NCBI GenBank assembly: GCA_038093975.1
Contig: JBBPTG010000092.1
Location: forward strand, 42,031 to 106,030
Source: Chalciporus piperatus
Taxonomy: Eukaryota; Basidiomycota; Agaricomycetes; Boletales; Boletaceae
Reading direction: 5' to 3'
Length of the DNA stretch: 64,000 bases
In this document: positions 14,296-25,646 of the stretch, in pieces
Layout: every line of letters starts with the position of its first letter
How positions within the stretch are numbered: the stretch's first letter is position 1
Position numbers and translations under genes: made by a program
The notes under the pieces: model-generated
What the model saw: the letters and a program-made list of their open reading frames with translations, nothing else
Database searches by the model: none
What the model was told of the DNA's origin: nothing

Positions 14296-16825
14296 TTAGA
14301 CGAGAAGAACAATGATAGTATGTTGTCCTCCACCAAGAGTCAAAGTCGGTTGCGCGGAGCTGGCAGGGACAACTTGAGAATCCACCATCACCCTTCCAGT
14401 CACAGGTAATCGTACGGTGCCCGTCGTGCCTTGTGGAGTATCGATCTTCATCGTAAACACGGGTCCATAGTGGATCCAGCTCGCGGAGAAAAATCCAAGA
14501 GGTGTCTCGAATCGTCCTTCTGCAGAGGGAAGTCCACTTGTGTGTGGTGCGACCGACCAAGTTTTCCCTTGAGGTGAGGTCACTGTAAGACCGAGCACAT
14601 AGTACGTCAATGCGGATGTGGGTCCTGAGCTCCAACCATGCGAGTGACTAGTGTAAGATGGATCTGCGTGAGAGCGTAAGTTTTTGAACGTGGATCCGGT
14701 CAACTCGAAGGTGGTTTGCGTACCGTAGTTATATCCGTCTTGAGAGCGGTAACTGCGAGAGGGGGAGGTGTCACTGGCTGGAGAAACTGGAGATCAAGAG
14801 AAACACTGACTACAAGGAGCCGTTTGCCGTGAATCCTTCGAGCAACGTGGACTGAACACTCAGATTGGTGGTCAACATATACCCCCACTCCCGCCGGAGA
14901 AGATCCATAGCGGCAGCATCATTACCGGATTCAAAGTGCGCTTGCAACTATCGAACCCAGATTTGAGATGGCATGCCAGCCAAACTACTTGAGCGTCACC
15001 CACCTCGAATCCTCCAATGAATGGACTGATGGTGTCTGGCAATTCCGGAGCGACCGCACCGTAAGAATTCCAGTTCTTCTGAAGCCCTTGGCTCACGTTT
15101 TTCGCTTGTTCCGGTGACGTTGTGAGATTGAACAAGACAGCGAACGAATTGGCATCTTGGGGCGTCAGTGTCGTCGACGAGTTGTCTCTGTACATCCCCA
15201 CGCTCGGCAACCAGAAGACATCATTGTAAACGGTTTTGAGAGCGGAGGCATTGAGCGACCAAGCTGACGCGAGATCGGACTCGCCCATCCACGTCGCAAA
15301 ATCGGCACTATTGGTGAGCATCTGCCATGATCCCTTTAACCTCAAGCCCTGGGGTGAACGACTGCAGCACTGACCTTGTACAAGATAGCGTTAGCCGCAG
15401 CGTTATGACCTTTCTGACCAAACCTCCCCCAATCTCTTAGGCCAGTAACATTCATAAGCCCCGTGTTGTCTACTTTGCTCTCGATGTAAGCCACAGCTTT
15501 TGTGTAGTTCGTCCAAACCGTCGTGAGCCATTCCGTATCGCCACTATAGAGATAGTAGTTGTACGATCCGATCAAGGTCCACATCAGGTAGGTGTCAGAA
15601 CCTTGTTGACTGAGAGGAGGACCTGTGCGGGATGATTCGAGCTGTGTTCAGTCGTGCGCATGTTTTACTCACCAGATTCGGGAAGAGCACCAGTGACTGG
15701 ATTCTGGGCTGCGAACATGGTGGACAGCGCATTCTTGGTAGGAAGGAGATCGTTTGTGGAGACGAACTGTGTCGGGACCGCGATGCCCATATCACCTGGC
15801 ACCAAATCCATTCACGCAAAGCATGACATCGGCCAAAGGTACGCACCAGGCCATACCGCACTGTTCCTCTGGTCAGCTGGGGAAAATGTCATTGAAACAA
15901 AGACTCACCGATCGCGTTTGGCTCCGTCGACAATAATGGGTCCCGCAACACCAAGAGTCGCATTATTCGCCCAGCCTTGTGGAGAAGATCAGCCCCCAAG
16001 GTAACGAACGTCCTTACTTCAAGCTCACCGCTCTTAACGAAAGGTACCTGTCTCCCCGTGTTCAAAGGCACCGTGCCAGTCTGAACGGTGTACGCTCCGG
16101 AATACCACACTGACAAGGTTCGGTTGGATTCGTAACGTCCAACTCGGTGTAGGAATCACTCACGTTTCGTCAAGAAGTTGGGGTCTTCGGATACGGGATC
16201 GTGTGCGTAGAAGTATCCAGAATACTGAGACATGTCCTCCACGTGGGGCATAAACGATATAGCGCACGATAGATTCGAGATCGTCACCGGAGAATTAGAG
16301 TTTAATACGACACTGAGATATCGGAAACCACCTCGCAGCGCGTAGATTGGTTGAGTCCAGAACCCGGTAGGAAGAGGAGCTGGTACGCCAAGTACACCGT
16401 CATACGTCGTAGTTGCATCAGGGTAGGATGAATCGTCCGATGCATAAGGTCGGATGAACAAAGGTGACTCCGTGAACGAGAGTGAAATGGCGGAGTCTTC
16501 GGACACGGAATCAAAGTTCATCGAAATCCATCCGCCAACCTGGAAGACCAGAGTCGGTTAGAGCCCGTGGGTACACAAAGAGCCAACTCGCCTCTTGTCC
16601 AAAGTCGAGGGCAATCCAAGAACCATTTCCGGTCAAAGTGGTACCTCCAGATCTAGAAATGAGATTGTGTGGATTCTTTACAGACCCTTCGGTGCTGAAC
16701 ACTGCACTTGGGTATACGGTCTTTGACTTCGGGGCTATGTTGAACGTATCCCATGGACCGGATGGTGCCACACATTGCACTACAGCAATGTAACAGTAAG
16801 TCGCAAGGAACGGAATGACACGCAT
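14296..16825 (-). CDS. secreted GH78-type alpha-L-rhamnosidase-like glycosidase
   Basis: A glycoside hydrolase resembling fungal GH78 enzymes, which release terminal alpha-L-rhamnose from plant polysaccharides and glycosides. The N-terminus is a signal peptide (MRVIPFLATYCYIAVVQCVA). Then come a beta-sandwich region and the hallmark stretch VWYSGAYTVQTGTVPLNTGR. The (alpha/alpha)6 domain has KRDRAVWPGDMGIAVPTQF, which matches the catalytic loop around the acidic residues. Later hallmarks are TYLMWTLIGSYNYYLYSGD, DWGRFGQKGHNAAANAILY and the C-terminal SHSHGWSSGPTSALTYY. The catalytic loop is interrupted by two introns that leave a 14-nt exon at 15847-15860. Splicing gives one frame to the TAA at 14296. 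The family is well supported; strict rhamnosidase activity is inferred. Confidence 0.88.
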
Positions 16826-17318
16826 TGGGACATCGTTAGTTGACGATTTCTGTCGTTCATTTATAATGTTGCCCGTCGTTAATGCGGGAAATGAGACGGT
16901 TGCGACTGGTCATCAGATGTTAGTAGCGGCCCGGCGACAAGAGAGCAGCCCCGGGGAAACTGACGACTCGGTTCGCGTAGAAGCGCGAACTCATCACTAG
17001 ATTGACCACATGACAAGTGGGTGAGAATCTGACTGGTTCTAGAGGCAATTACACACCATCAGCTGGTGAATAATTTCGGGACTTGGTGTTCAAGTTCTTC
17101 AGTTCATGGACTGGCCACGCTGGAGATCGATTGGAGAGAGAATGCTAATGAGTGCTCAGAGAAATTCCCATTTCGAAGTGGATCTGCCCATCTTAACGGT
17201 AGCGCAATACACACGAAATTCGTCATAAATGATGCGAAGAACCAGCTCCAATGATACGTACACAGGGACCGACTGTGAGAAACCCAGTGACTCTTACCCC
17301 AGAGAGTCACGACATCCT
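16826..17318. other. intergenic, 493 bp
   Basis: This is the promoter of the GH78 gene and the 3' flank of the F-box gene. No gene or repeat is seen. Confidence 0.5.
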
Positions 17319-18637
17319 TCAAGGAAACAATACACGACCTCCGGCATCTTCCAATGAGAAACCGCTTGTACCTAAGCAGGTGAGATCGTTTGCAGCAAGT
17401 GAGGGTGTGCTTCGTCGCAATTCTTCCACCGCATTAGCATGCAGTAGCCGAACAACCTTGAGGTTGGGCCCACTCAGGGTTATAAGACTGGAAACGAGAG
17501 CCTGGTAATGGAAAATCGGTGCTTTGGGGCCCTTGGAGTGTAAACCAAGGAAGGAAATCGGCGGAAGCTTCAAGCGGGGTTTCAACTCTAGCCAAGAGCG
17601 AAAGTAGATGACGAGTTTTTCGAGTGCTCTGCAACATTCGGCAAGTAAGTCGAGTTCGTTTTGAAGGGAATCTCCTGGGTGACAAAAGTCGAGCGTGACA
17701 GAAGTGACATTTGCGCATGTCAACTTGACGAAGTTTTTCCACGCATGGTCAAAGAATGGTGGAGGAATGCAATCATAGGTAAGTTGACGGAGGGCGGGAA
17801 GGTGGTTTGCATCTTTGTTTCGTGGAAGGTAGTCACGTAGAAAGACGGACATAAGCGTAATGGACTCTAAGTTAGACATGACGGGAATGTCGAGGCGATT
17901 CTTAGAAGCCCTATCGGCGGGGGTAGGTGAACAGATGGGGCACCGGAGCACCCTCAGATTGGGGGAGGCAGCAAGCAGCACCATCAAATCTTCTCTGAGG
18001 CGATACCGTCAGCGTAAGCACTATGAGGGACGATGCATAGCACTCGCCTACACGGTCGAAGGATCGACTCGGAACAATCAAACACCTGTAATGACGGCCC
18101 GCATGTTTCGGCCAAGGATATGACAACCGAAGGAGGTAGCTGACGGAGCCAGCAATCGTTAAAAGGAAGCATTGGCATGGAAAGTGTGACAATGGAAAGG
18201 TTTGGGAGGTGGCGTATAATTTCTGCAAGCAGGTCGTATTCGGAGGCTTCGCAACAGTCATCATCAATGAGGACATCCAAACGTCTTGCCCACCACCCTA
18301 GTCGGTTCCTGCCTCGTGTTGTGAGGGCACGTCTCTGCAATAATCCGTGCAAAGAAGCGAGAGTATGGGCCTTGGTGATGAGGATGCTTTGGTATAGGAA
18401 TTCCAGTCCGAGTTTGTGCCATGTACCACAAACGAGAGCGATATTGCGTTTCGTGAGAAGAGAATCCCTCAATGCCTGCACCTCGCGCTGTTTGACGAGC
18501 GAGTAAGGCAAGTCCGAAGAGATCGGACTTTCACAATTTAGGAGGGAAACGTCGGTGGCGAAGCCAAAGATTCTGAGCCATACTTCTGGTGGCATTTGCG
18601 GTGTCAACTGTGGGGAAGGGACCAAAGGCGAAGACAT
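17319..18637 (-). CDS. F-box/LRR-like protein
   Basis: Probable substrate adaptor of an SCF ubiquitin ligase. Two exons (18054-18637 and 17319-17994) join in frame to 419 residues through a 59-nt intron (GTGTAG..CTCAG). An in-frame TGA near 17984, seen in a straight read, lies in a frame not used after splicing. The N-terminal TPQMPPEVWLRIFGFATD is the F-box helix. The rest is leucine-rich with repeated motifs of the form hLxxLxxhTL (LPNLSIVTLSMPMLP, SPNLRVLRCPICS), as in the many F-box proteins of agaricomycetes. The substrate is unknown. It shares an upstream region of about 700 bp with MCD4. Confidence 0.8.
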
Positions 18638-19333
18638 ATCGGGGGAGAGAAATTAGAAAGCGAGGTGGTTGATTGTGGTAACAAGACCATATCAACTTTT
18701 TGTGGTGTTAGACGGCCTCCGCGGATAAAGTCTAATGATGGAACCGGGCGCCGAGTCTAAGCGAGGGTGAGTTGGGAAAAAGAGGACGGTGTTATTTATG
18801 TCTCGGTGAAATTGTTAATTACGCATGCTCGACGCGTTGAATGTGTGCATAGGGCTAATGCATGCCAGGGCACCAACATACCGCCATGAACCAAGAGATG
18901 TCAACAAGCTAGACGGGCAGGATGACAGTCCGGGTTGGTGCTCCTGCTAGAAGTTGGCGCCAGTGCCAAGTTTCAACGGGAAACTGTGGATATGAACCGT
19001 CCATCAGTGATGCGTACTATGAGCAAAATGGACCAAAACCGATGTCAGAGAGGTAATTGAGATGCCAACGTCTGGTGTGATGACGAGTGGTTCAGTGTAT
19101 GGTCATGAGTGCTTCCATACCAAGTCTCAACAAGTAACCAAGTCTAATTGTGACCAAGTAGTAGGGTCTACTTGTAACCAAGGTCGGCTTGACATCCAGC
19201 GCTCCGCGGTTTCTCGACACTCAACGCGTTGGTGGCGACAGTAACTGTCTAAGGGTGTCTCTGCTCAACTTGCAGCCCAAGTTCTCGAGCAGTTGCCAGT
19301 TGTCAGTGAACCTCCACGTTCTGAGCGCGCCAG
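18638..19333. promoter_or_regulatory. divergent intergenic region, F-box gene / MCD4
   Basis: This 696-bp region lies between two outward-reading starts. Around 19124-19182 a short phrase (AAGTAACCAAGTC and near copies) recurs three times. No coding region is supported. Confidence 0.45.
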
Positions 19334-22300
19334 ATGCCTCATTCAAGCCATGTTCCCGGCTTGCTCATTCTCGGAATCGTATTCCACGTCGTATTTATCG
19401 CGTCTGTATTCGACTGCTATTTCACGAGCCCAGTCGTTCATGGTATGACACGGTATGGCTCCACCTCTGGGGAGTCCAAGCGCCTCGTCCTCATCGTCGG
19501 TATGTCAACCACCCTGCTCATAATACACCACTCTGAGTTCGATTTCCAGGTGATGGCCTTCGCGCTGACCTCTTATTCACCCCGAATGGATTTCCCTCAA
19601 TACAATCTTCTCCGGAGGTGGTTGCCCCTTACCTCAGGTCAATAGCGGAGAAACGCGGTGCCTTCGGAGTATCACATACCAGAGTACCTACCGAAAGTCG
19701 CCCAGGACACGTCGCCATCATAGGTTTGTTCTCAAAAGTGCCAAGATGTATGTACTCACGAACGATCAGGGGGAATGTATGAAGACGTGTCAGCAGTAAC
19801 AAAGGTCCGATGTACGCCCGCTCTTACCCTTTGATGTACTCAGATTATCCGTCACAGGGCTGGAAAACCAATCCAGTAAGAAATCAGTGCGGTAACTAGT
19901 TCTACTAAACCCACGCCATAAAGGTAGACTTCGATTCGGTGTTCAACCAATCCAGCCACACGTTCTCATTTGGGTCGCCCGATATCCTTCCGATGTTTGC
20001 CAAGGGTGCTACTCCTGGAAAGGTCCGCTCGTGGTGTTATGATGAGGAAGCAGAAGATTTCACAAAAGGTTCGTTCAACGTGCCAGCTCTTTGGTTGCGC
20101 GCCCTAAAGAGGCGTGTAGACGCGACTGCTCTCGACACATGGGTATTGGATCAACTTCGGGTACTATTTCGAAACGCATCACAAGATGCCTCGTTAGATT
20201 CAAATCTTCGCGACGAGAAAGTGGTATTTTTTCTGCATCTCCTCGGATTAGACACTACCGGCCATTCATACCGACCCCATTCCGAGGAGTATATGAACAA
20301 CATTCGAGTCGTGGATGACATCGTCCGCGAGACAGAGAAACTCTTTTTGGATTTCTATAAGGATGAGGAAACCAGCTTCATCTTCACTGCCGACCATGGA
20401 ATGTCAAAAATAGGCAACCACGGAGACGGTGGTAAGCCTCAATCTTGTTCTTGCGCATTCGATCCTCACCGTGTTACTAGACCCGGATAACACCCGAACG
20501 CCACTCATACTGTGGGGCAAAGGAACTCGGGGTCCTGTACCAGATTCTTCTCCCTCATCACACGACGAGTTCTCGCGTCCCTGGAATCTTGAGCATGTAC
20601 TACGCCGAGATGTCTCGCAAGCAGATATAGCTCCACTCATGGCCTCACTCCTCGGCATCGACTGGCCGGTGAACTCTGTTGGAGTGCTGCCTGATGTAGA
20701 CCCCACGCGTGTCGGGTTCCTCGAGCCGAGTGGTGGAGATGAGGCTCTTGCACGCGCAACGTTGGTCAATACACAGGTTCTGTTGGAGCACTACCGTGTA
20801 AAGCACGGTAAGTGGTTCTATGGTGCTGACGGTGTTGTGCTCAACTTCCCTAGAGCTGAAGCACGCGAACGCATTGCTCTATAAACCGTATAGTCCTCTC
20901 GAAGATCATGAAGAGTCTGGAGTACCCGCTCGCACCCACAGACTTGCAGCCATCGAAAGATCCCTCCGAGAAGGGAAATGGGGTCAAGCACGTCAGCAGT
21001 CAGCAGAGTTAATCAACTCTTGCTTGGAAGGTTTACGCTATTTGGAAACGTTAGCAAATACTGTATCTCTCGCGCGTTGATCTAACAAGATCCTTAGGTA
21101 TGATCGACTCCTGATTCGTATCATCGTGACCGTGGCGTATCTCGGGTGGGCTGCATATACTTCCATCTCCCTCCTGCCTACTCTCGACATTCCGGTGTCA
21201 TCTACGAAAGCAAGGCTTGTCGACGCGTTCGCCATTTTGACATTCTCAGGTTCTGCAATAGCCTTCTGGATACAGCGCTCCCCATGGACATTCTACGTAT
21301 ACGTCGCGTTCCCATGCTACTTCTGGAGGGAGTTCTTCCTTAGAGGGGCACCAGCTCTCATGAGTGCTGTATCCCAATCTTCCTTTTCTTACCGCCGGGT
21401 TTGTCTCCATAGCCTGCTCGTGATTGCTGCCCTTCAGAGCATGGTGGTAAGTGCCTTCCTTCCCGTGGGATGCATGCTTCACTCTGTCCGCAGGTTGCAT
21501 ACACCCATCGCTTTATATGGAGTGTAGGGTTTGTCTTAATCGGCGTTCTGTGGCCACTTTGTACTTGGCCATCGTCTGTACTCTCGCATAATTGGAGACT
21601 TGTCCTCCAATGGAGTGTCAGTTGTCTGGTCACCGGTGTCTTCCCTCTCCTCCCAGTCGACAAGAAAGAGAGTCTTCCGACCATGTAGATCCTCCGTGCT
21701 CTTGGTGGAAGCAGCCCTGCTGACCTATACTAGCCTATCAGGTGGTGTGGTGATGTTCATTATTGGTGCTATACACATTCGGCTGTCGGGACCGAGCTCT
21801 GGTTTCGATGGCAGAAGGGTTTCTGCGTTGCTACAAGTGAGTGAGCCATTCTTGATATATTTTCCTTCGTCTCACTCAAGTTCGGAAGATGTGCCTCATC
21901 GCCGCTGTCATGGCAGTCACCACTAGTTCTGTCATCAGCTTGCAAGCCAAAAACGGCTTACCACTTGTCAACCAGATCGTGTCATGGATTCTTCTTGGTA
22001 TGTAGCTTGTGTTGAAAGGCGTTACGCAACCTCACCATGTTCTCGTCAGTGATATCGTCAATATATCCTTTCATCACTCGAGAACCGCAACACTCCCCGA
22101 CGTCCAAAATCATGTCATTCTTCCTGGCCTTCGCAGTCTGCTTTGTTGTGTTGTCGATATCCATTGAAGGTCTTTTCTACTCCGCTTTCACCTGCAATCT
22201 ACTTCTATGGATAGAGGTTGAAGCAGCTGTTCGGAAACCCTCGGTTATCAACGGATCCAGCCCGAAGGAGGACACGTCGTCCACCGGTTATCACTTTCAG

Positions 22301-23023
22301 GCGGACGACGTGCGGATAGCTTTATTCTTCTTGTTCTTCGTACAGGTGGCCTTCTTTGGCATTGGGAAGTAGGTTCCATTTGTTATATTTTCTCCAGGAC
22401 TCGTGCTGACCTATCATCTCCTCAGTGTTGCATCCATATCGTAAGTACAGCGGTAAACGTTGCTCTCACATATTCTTACAGTGCCTCTAGTTCATTCTAT
22501 CTAGAACCAGTGTATCGTCTTGTGCCGATCTTCAATCCGTTCTTAATGGCTGCTCTGCTGGTCAGTATTACGTTCTAGACTGGTGCTCTCGCTCACTCCA
22601 TGCAGATGTTCAAGATCGTAGTACCATACGTCATTCTAGCAGCAGCTTTCGCGACTCTCAACGCCCGTTTACGTTTGCCCCCGTTCTCCTTGTTCCTTGT
22701 TGCACTAACCCTCACTGACGGTGAGCACGCTCTTCAACCTAACTGCCGCCATTATCACTGACGGTGCTGAACAGGAATGACGATGACGTTCTTCTTAAAC
22801 GTGACCGATACGGGTAAGCGATCCTAACCTGCTCTCGGCTCCGGCTCTTCGTTAACTCACGCGCGTGACAGGCTCTTGGTTGGAGATTGGACAATCTATC
22901 AGCTTCTTCTGCATCACGTCCCTTCTTTTAGTTTGGTCAGCTGGAATCTGTGCAGCAGGCGAGTATCTCATGGCGGACACTTTGATACCTATCAAGTCCA
23001 TAGATAGAAAGAAGGTACAATAG
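19334..23023 (+). CDS. MCD4: GPI ethanolamine-phosphate transferase 1 (PIG-N/Mcd4)
   Basis: An ER membrane enzyme that adds ethanolamine phosphate to the first mannose of GPI anchor precursors. The N-terminus has a membrane segment and the diagnostic SVFDCYFTSPVVHGM. The luminal alkaline-phosphatase-like domain follows, with VGDGLRADLLF (metal/nucleophile region, built over an intron), ESRPGHVAIIGGMYED, FLHLLGLDTTGHSYRPHS and TADHGMSKIGNHGDG. The C-terminal half is many membrane helices (PigN domain) and includes the typical TDTGSWLEIGQSIS. The gene has more than 12 short introns, and I could follow the frame at each junction I tested. The protein ends in KKVQ, which fits the dilysine KKXX ER-retrieval pattern if the tail is cytosolic. 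The stop is TAG at 23021-23023. Confidence 0.92.
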
Positions 23024-23791
23024 ATTTGCGGGTAATATGGACACTGGGGGCAAGATTTTAATATAGGTTCCTAGAGTTGATCTCGTGCTGTACTCATACA
23101 TACTCGTTAGGCCCGGGAACTTCAGTTGGTGGCTTCATATGAGAGTTTAATATAATAGGGGCATTCAAACTAAAGTCCGTAGATTGAAAGACGGTCATGG
23201 TACGGGTGGTGTGGACACTGCTGGGGTTATTGTGGGCCTTCGAGTTGATGTCACGGTGTTTCGCGTTCATTCAGACCGAACTGTGATCATGGCTGGCCCA
23301 CTCGATCCCCTTGGGGCCACTGTTGTTTTGAAACAAGCCTCGGATCCACTAGGGCTGTTGGCATGCAACGCGTCATGGTAATGTGTATCCCCGGCTGATC
23401 GTATCTATGACGAATCAAGGTGGATCGCCACAATAATCGAGAATACGACGACGCATTAGTAGATTCATATCTGACTCGGCTTTCTCTCACCGATCTGACT
23501 CATCGAATCTCGCGATCTTTGGTTTCACACGTTGCCTTTGGAATCGAGTCGTGTGGGTGGTTTATTCAATACACAGTGGTCACGATAAGCCTATTTGGAT
23601 CGGTTGCATGAATGAACGAGCAGATACGGGAGAACGTTCACATCCTATGGGAGCGGTTGAACATGGTCCATTCAAGGTCGATCAAAAGGAAAAATGTTAA
23701 GAAATTGTAATACACTCTTCTAGGGAAGCGTGTGGTTGTGAAGCTAGAATGAGACCTCGTCTCGGAGACATTCTGTGCAACGAATGTCAAC
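23024..23791. other. intergenic, 768 bp, convergent 3' ends
   Basis: This region lies between the MCD4 stop and the cofilin stop. No gene is supported. The short open frames lack recognisable content. Confidence 0.5.
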
Positions 23792-24391
23792 TCAACGAGT
23801 AAGCGACATAGCCTTCTGTGTGACTGAGACAAGACGAGATCAGCCGGTAGTAGCACACCAGTGGCGATGACTTACCGGTTTCAAGGCTGACCTCCGAAAC
23901 TTCTGTACCCTGAACTTCTACGACGATCCCGTCAAGGCTTTGCATGAGAGAGTTCCGGGAGGCAGCAAACACCATCTTCTGTTTAATTTTGGCATCATCT
24001 GGAGACCTGAAGTAGTGGCGCACGCGACGCGTCGCGATCTCGATGAGTGTTTGATGGCAAAGACTGACGATGCCACTCCACTCACCAGGAGATGAAACAG
24101 ATCTTGTTCCTCTTGGCACCATCTTTCTCGAATTCGAGATCATAGACTGCCCAACGACACTGGTGCTCTGGCAGCTCCCCCAGGAATACTTCGTAGTCCG
24201 TAGAAGTATCTGTTTTGAGGACGACGATCTCCGATAACGATTCGTTGAGTCCAAAGATGATGTACTTCAACTTCCTCGATTTGAGAGCCTTGTACTGAGT
24301 TTGGCAATCGTCTGCGGCTTTGACACCAGATGACTGTGCAGCGCTCGGAGAGTGAGCTTCAGGCGATCTTGGACGATGTTGAGCTTACCAT
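23792..24391 (-). CDS. COF1: cofilin / actin-depolymerising factor
   Basis: An ADF/cofilin that binds and severs actin filaments in the cytoplasm. Four exons (24389-24391, 24086-24333, 23876-24006, 23792-23823) join in frame to 137 residues, the usual length. The first coding exon is the ATG alone, followed at once by a GTAAGC donor. The protein then reads SSGVKAADDCQTQYKALK, with the regulatory Ser near the N-terminus. Next come KLKYIIFGLNESLSEIVV, RWAVYDLEFEKDGAKRNKI (the actin-binding long-helix region), FISWSPDDAKIKQKMVFAAS and the tail VTQKAMSLTR. All key family features are present. The tiny first exon means simple ORF prediction would miss the start. Confidence 0.93.
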
Positions 24392-24660
24392 GATGGATGA
24401 TGGTTCGTGTGATAGCGATCTTTGGGCAGGGCTCGCTGGTTTAAACGGGATTTGCCACAACACTCCACACTGCCACAGCTCCGCACCCGCCGCTGCGCCG
24501 CAATGCTCAGCTTGTGAGTACAACAGTGCGAGCTGCGTAGCCGCGGTGCAAAGACTAGCATCGACGACCAACGGGCTGTGTAGATGAATACTAAAAAGGT
24601 ATTTACAGAACTGCAGTAGACATTGCCAAGGATATATACAATAGACGGCCCAGGAAGAAA
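24392..24660. other. short intergenic region, 269 bp
   Basis: This is the promoter of the cofilin gene; the upstream peroxidase gene stops at 24661 on the same strand. A GC-rich patch (CGCCGCTGCGCCGC) lies near 24488-24501. Confidence 0.4.
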
Positions 24661-25404
24661 TCACCCACTGGTCCTAATTTGTTCCATCATTCTAGCCACC
24701 TCATTTGCCCTTTGACGAGCATGAAAGAGCCCAACTCCTCCGGCGGGAGGAATCCAGTCATCCGGAATGCGCTCTTCGCCATACCACTGCTCCAGCGTCG
24801 ACACCGGGACTTGGCCATCTGAGTCCCTTTTGAGAAGCAACCAACAGAGCGCTGCCTCGCCGGTGCCAATCTCAGAGTGAAGAGGGTCCAGGGGTGCCTC
24901 CAACCTCGATTCTCTATCCACGCGGATCTGTGCGAAAGAGTCGAGGCTCAAACCGTCATGCCGATCTGCGTGTGATAGGAACGAGTGGAGCAGGTCTGAG
25001 TCTACGGGTATAGGAGCTTCAGCATGGTCTTCGAGGGCATCTCCGTGAACGAGGGAGGCATCGTGTTCAATTTTGTTATGCAGAGCAAGTTTGTCGAGGT
25101 CGAGGCGCATGGCGTGGCCGCACAATAGAATACCGACCAAAGCTAGCAAGGCTGCGAGAAGGAATGACAAATTGTAAACTGAGCGGACTGCCTGTATCAG
25201 CTCCCAAAGACCGATATTTTTCCCATCGTGAGGTCTATCGAGTCAACGGTGGGCTACGGAATACCACAGATTAGACTGATGGAGTACTTACAGATATCCA
25301 TGGTTCGCCAGTGCATTCAAGGCTGGACAGGGAGAGCGTTTGTCACCTCGAGAGGCCGGAACAAAGGGAGGTCGACTGCTTGGACTGGCGGTTGACATTG
25401 TCAT
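24661..25404 (-). CDS. heme-thiolate peroxidase (chloroperoxidase/UPO family, short type)
   Basis: A Peroxidase_2 family heme enzyme; relatives are chloroperoxidase and unspecific peroxygenases, which insert oxygen into C-H bonds using hydrogen peroxide. Two exons (25292-25404 and 24661-25234) join in frame to 228 residues. The proximal heme ligand motif is SPCPALNALANHGYLP (Cys26). The EHD motif that binds Mg and helps the active site is at residues 94-96 (NKIEHDASL), and the distal acid is likely the Glu in TGEAALCWLLL. The order PCP-EHD-E is that of short-type enzymes. There is no N-terminal signal peptide: the Cys lies only 26 residues in. A hydrophobic stretch (FLLAALLALVGILLCG) at 62-77 corresponds to a helix of the fold, here unusually hydrophobic. 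The start could also be the ATG at 25398. Confidence 0.85.
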
Positions 25405-25646
25405 CACGACGACTTGAGTGACGTAGAAGCCCCTATGTGGCGTCGACATTATATACGTGAGGACATGTCTCACATGTGTCAACTTGCTAGTGAATTGGCT
25501 GAGGTCATCAAGATGGATGTCCGCGGACGGAATGTTTTGTATTCACTCGAGCTAGATTTAAACAAGCTCGATTGTGTTTTGATGCCTGGTCTAATCGTAC
25601 GTTCAGAAATCTAAATGTAAGGTGGACCCAGAGCTGCACAAGGATA

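Noticed and set aside
17950..18060. Apparent break of the F-box gene into two frames
   Set aside because: A 59-nt intron with consensus borders joins both halves in frame.
11713..18637. GMC oxidoreductase, GH78 enzyme and F-box gene as a metabolic cluster
   Set aside because: There is no core synthase, transporter or specific regulator and orientations are mixed; neighbours are housekeeping genes.
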